A stretch of 16,620 nt of DNA from positions 1 through 16,620 of the forward strand of contig CALARR010000080.1 in NCBI GenBank assembly GCA_937889015.1, given 5' to 3'. The position numbers and the translations under genes were made by a program. The stretch is from an uncultured Planctomycetales bacterium (GTDB lineage Bacteria > Planctomycetota > Planctomycetia > Pirellulales > Thermoguttaceae). Shown here piece after piece: positions 15,247-16,620 of this stretch. The first letter of the stretch is position 1. Each line of letters opens with the position of its first letter. The notes under the pieces are model-generated. The model saw nothing but the letters and a program-made list of their open reading frames with translations, made no database searches and was not told where the DNA came from.

Positions 15247-16386
15247 TTAGAGCAGCACCTCTGTCATCCAGATCGGGCAGGGGCCGCGTTTCTGGCCATG
15301 ATAGTAGAAGAGGAGCCAGCGCCGACCTTCCAGGTGCAGCAGCCACGGATAACCCAGGTCGGTGTGCGGCGAGCCTTTGATGTTTGGGAACTCCAGCAGC
15401 ACGCGCTCGCGCTGGAACTCGAGCGACCTGGCATTTCCCCGCCACAGCCAGATGCGGCTATTCTGGTTCTTGCTGGCGGTGCGTTCGGTGGTCAGGACGA
15501 ACAATTCGCCGCGCTGGTTCGGGTCTTCCACGGCGCACGGCGCCGCGAGTCGGGCCGTGGCGGGGTTCTCGGCGTCGAGGGCGGAAAGCTGCGTCGACCA
15601 CGTGCGGCCGGCATCGTCGGAGACGGCCACGTATTGCCGGCCTACCGCCGCGGCGGCGTCCCGGAGCGGCTTCTTGCTGGAGCGGAGAAAGGCGATGAGC
15701 CGTCCCTCCGAGGCCAGCAGGACGGGTTCCAGCGCCGGCACTTCGGAGATGCGCCGCGGCTGGCCCCAGTGACCTCCGTGATCGGCGGAAACCGACATCC
15801 AGATGCCCTCCGTGTGCGGCCGCGATCCCGGACGGTAGTGACCGAGCACGGCCAGGCCATCACCAGCAATCGGCACGACATTGCCGAAAACGGAGCCGGT
15901 CTTGTCCGGGCCGAGCGTCGAGGTGTCCACCGCTGTCCAGGTCAAGCCGTCGTCCGCGGAGCGCCAGCCGAAGATGTGGTTCGTCTCGTCGCCGCTATAG
16001 GCCATCGCCAGCAGGACCAGGGCTCCATCGCCGGCGAGGCCGAGCGCCAGATTGCCGCAACAGGTATAGTCGCTGCCGCGGCCGAACTCACGGAGGATGT
16101 TGAGCTTCGAGAACGTCTGCGCGCCGTCGGTCGAGCGTGCCACCGCCGGGCAGCCGCCGCCGTGGTTGCCGTGAAACTCGCCCGCCACACAGGCCAGCAC
16201 GATGCTGCCCTGCGGAGTGCGAACGACTTTGTTCCACGAGAGGTGCGCCAGGCGCGGGTCCTCGGGCGGAGGCAACGCGATGCGGACCTCGGCCCCGGAT
16301 GGGTTGGTGGCGGCCCAGGGTGGTGCAGCAGCCTGCGCAGCTAAGGGCGCGAGCAACAAAGCGGTGAAGACAAAGACGTGCTGCAT
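15247..16386 (-). CDS. Secreted sialidase-family (BNR/Asp-box) protein, diverged active site
   Basis: 379 residues from ATG 16386, with AAAGGA about 6 nt upstream. A Sec signal is at 1-20 (ending PLAAQAAAP). The six-bladed sialidase propeller shows Asp-boxes at 143-150 (SADDGLTW), 200-207 (SADHGGHW) and 256-263 (SDDAGRTW), plus a degenerate one at 85-92 (STDGAQTF). The position where canonical sialidases have the catalytic R-I-P motif reads SWNKVVRTP, so the first triad arginine seems absent, and the usual 'EGR' is AGE. The C-terminal GYPWLLHLEGRRWLLFYYHG resembles the final sialidase strands. It may have another glycosidase specificity, bind sugars, or be inactive. It begins 28 nt after the preceding sialidase gene's stop, consistent with one operon. 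Confidence 0.88.
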   Translation of the reverse strand: MQHVFVFTALLLAPLAAQAAAPPWAATNPSGAEVRIALPPPEDPRLAHLSWNKVVRTPQGSIVLACVAGEFHGNHGGGCPAVARSTDGAQTFSKLNILREFGRGSDYTCCGNLALGLAGDGALVLLAMAYSGDETNHIFGWRSADDGLTWTAVDTSTLGPDKTGSVFGNVVPIAGDGLAVLGHYRPGSRPHTEGIWMSVSADHGGHWGQPRRISEVPALEPVLLASEGRLIAFLRSSKKPLRDAAAAVGRQYVAVSDDAGRTWSTQLSALDAENPATARLAAPCAVEDPNQRGELFVLTTERTASKNQNSRIWLWRGNARSLEFQRERVLLEFPNIKGSPHTDLGYPWLLHLEGRRWLLFYYHGQKRGPCPIWMTEVLL

Positions 16387-16414
16387 GACAGTCCTTTCAA
16401 CGCGGTATCACGAG

Positions 16415-16620
16415 TCAGCGGCCGTTCTTCAGAAACGCGGACACGTCACGGCCGTCCAGCAACCAGCTCAGGTTGAACGAGACCACGTGGACGGCTTCGT
16501 AGCAGCCGGTCGGGCCGCCTTCGAAGACCAGGTAGATCTTCCCCTGGCTGGGAGTGCCGGTGCGTCCCACGCCGAGATTGGAATAGGCACTGGGACCGTC
16601 ATAGACCAGCCGCTTGACCG
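16415..16620 (-). CDS. C-terminal end of an exo-alpha-sialidase-like protein, cut by the window edge
   Basis: The last 68 or so codons of a gene that begins outside the window; the stop is TGA at 16417-16415. The visible sequence includes DGPSAYSNLGVGRTGTPSQG, then KIYLVFEGG and VVSFNLSWLLDG. This is the typical end of a canonical sialidase: 'AYS-x-L' with the nucleophile tyrosine, 'G...Y/F-E', and 'F-x-L-x-WL' as the last strand. It would release terminal sialic acid from glycans and is probably exported, but the N-terminus cannot be seen. It is the first visible gene of the minus-strand run into the sialidase-like, NanM-like and MFS genes. Confidence 0.82.
   Translation of the reverse strand, partial: VKRLVYDGPSAYSNLGVGRTGTPSQGKIYLVFEGGPTGCYEAVHVVSFNLSWLLDGRDVSAFLKNGR

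Noticed and set aside
15226..16344. Open frame of 372 codons on the plus strand opposite the sialidase-like gene
   Set aside because: The minus strand shows a signal peptide and Asp-boxes; the plus-strand product is Arg/Gly/Ala-rich without motifs.
1..16620. tRNA, rRNA or CRISPR array
   Set aside because: No tRNA-like T-loop/anticodon arrangement, rRNA signature or regularly spaced direct repeats were seen on either strand.

Overview
This is a GC-rich bacterial chromosome segment, most likely from a member of the Planctomycetota or a close relative in the PVC superphylum. That placement is an inference. It rests on the GyrA quinolone-pocket sequence (GNYHPHGES followed by YPTLVRMAQ, with Pro where E. 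coli has Asp87), on exported proteins with Tat-like or long Sec signals, and on a cluster of secreted sialidase-family proteins. No rRNA, tRNA or CRISPR was seen.

Layout. (1) 1-923, minus strand: the 5' part of a DRE-TIM metalloenzyme of the HMGL/4-hydroxy-2-oxovalerate-aldolase type, starting at GTG and cut by the left edge. (2) A gene-poor stretch of about 560 nt. (3) 1486-3033, plus: a predicted Tat-exported protein that resembles the FucI/AraA sugar-isomerase fold. It converges within 12 nt on (4) a ferredoxin-nitroreductase fusion on the minus strand. (5) 4222-7160: a good sigma70-type promoter, a leader with an 18-bp perfect palindrome and a 12-codon upstream ORF, then gyrA. (6) 7330-11485: polysaccharide-precursor genes, namely a GDP-6-deoxy-mannose-reductase-like SDR and a UDP-glucose 6-dehydrogenase, both plus strand. 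Between them, on the minus strand, lies a FadL-family outer-membrane channel. A 109-bp MITE-like element sits at the 3' end of the fadL-like gene and includes its stop codon. (7) 11556-12632, minus: an RluA-type pseudouridine synthase. (8) 12778-16620, minus: a probable sialic-acid scavenging operon. In transcription order it holds the end of a sialidase (cut by the right edge), a second diverged sialidase-like protein, a NanM-like kelch-type mutarotase/epimerase, and an MFS transporter translationally coupled to it by an ATGA overlap.

How the genes fit together. Block 8 reads as one pathway: exported sialidases release sialic acid, the NanM-like protein would equilibrate its anomers outside the cytoplasm, and the MFS carrier would import it. 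The cytoplasmic catabolic genes (nanA, nanK, nanE) are not in the window and could lie upstream, past the right edge. The ugd and RMD-like genes suggest synthesis of UDP-glucuronate and a deoxyhexose for surface polysaccharide, but they are not visibly in one operon. The most unusual local structures are the MITE-like element at the fadL-like 3' end, the gyrA leader, and the exported isomerase-like protein.
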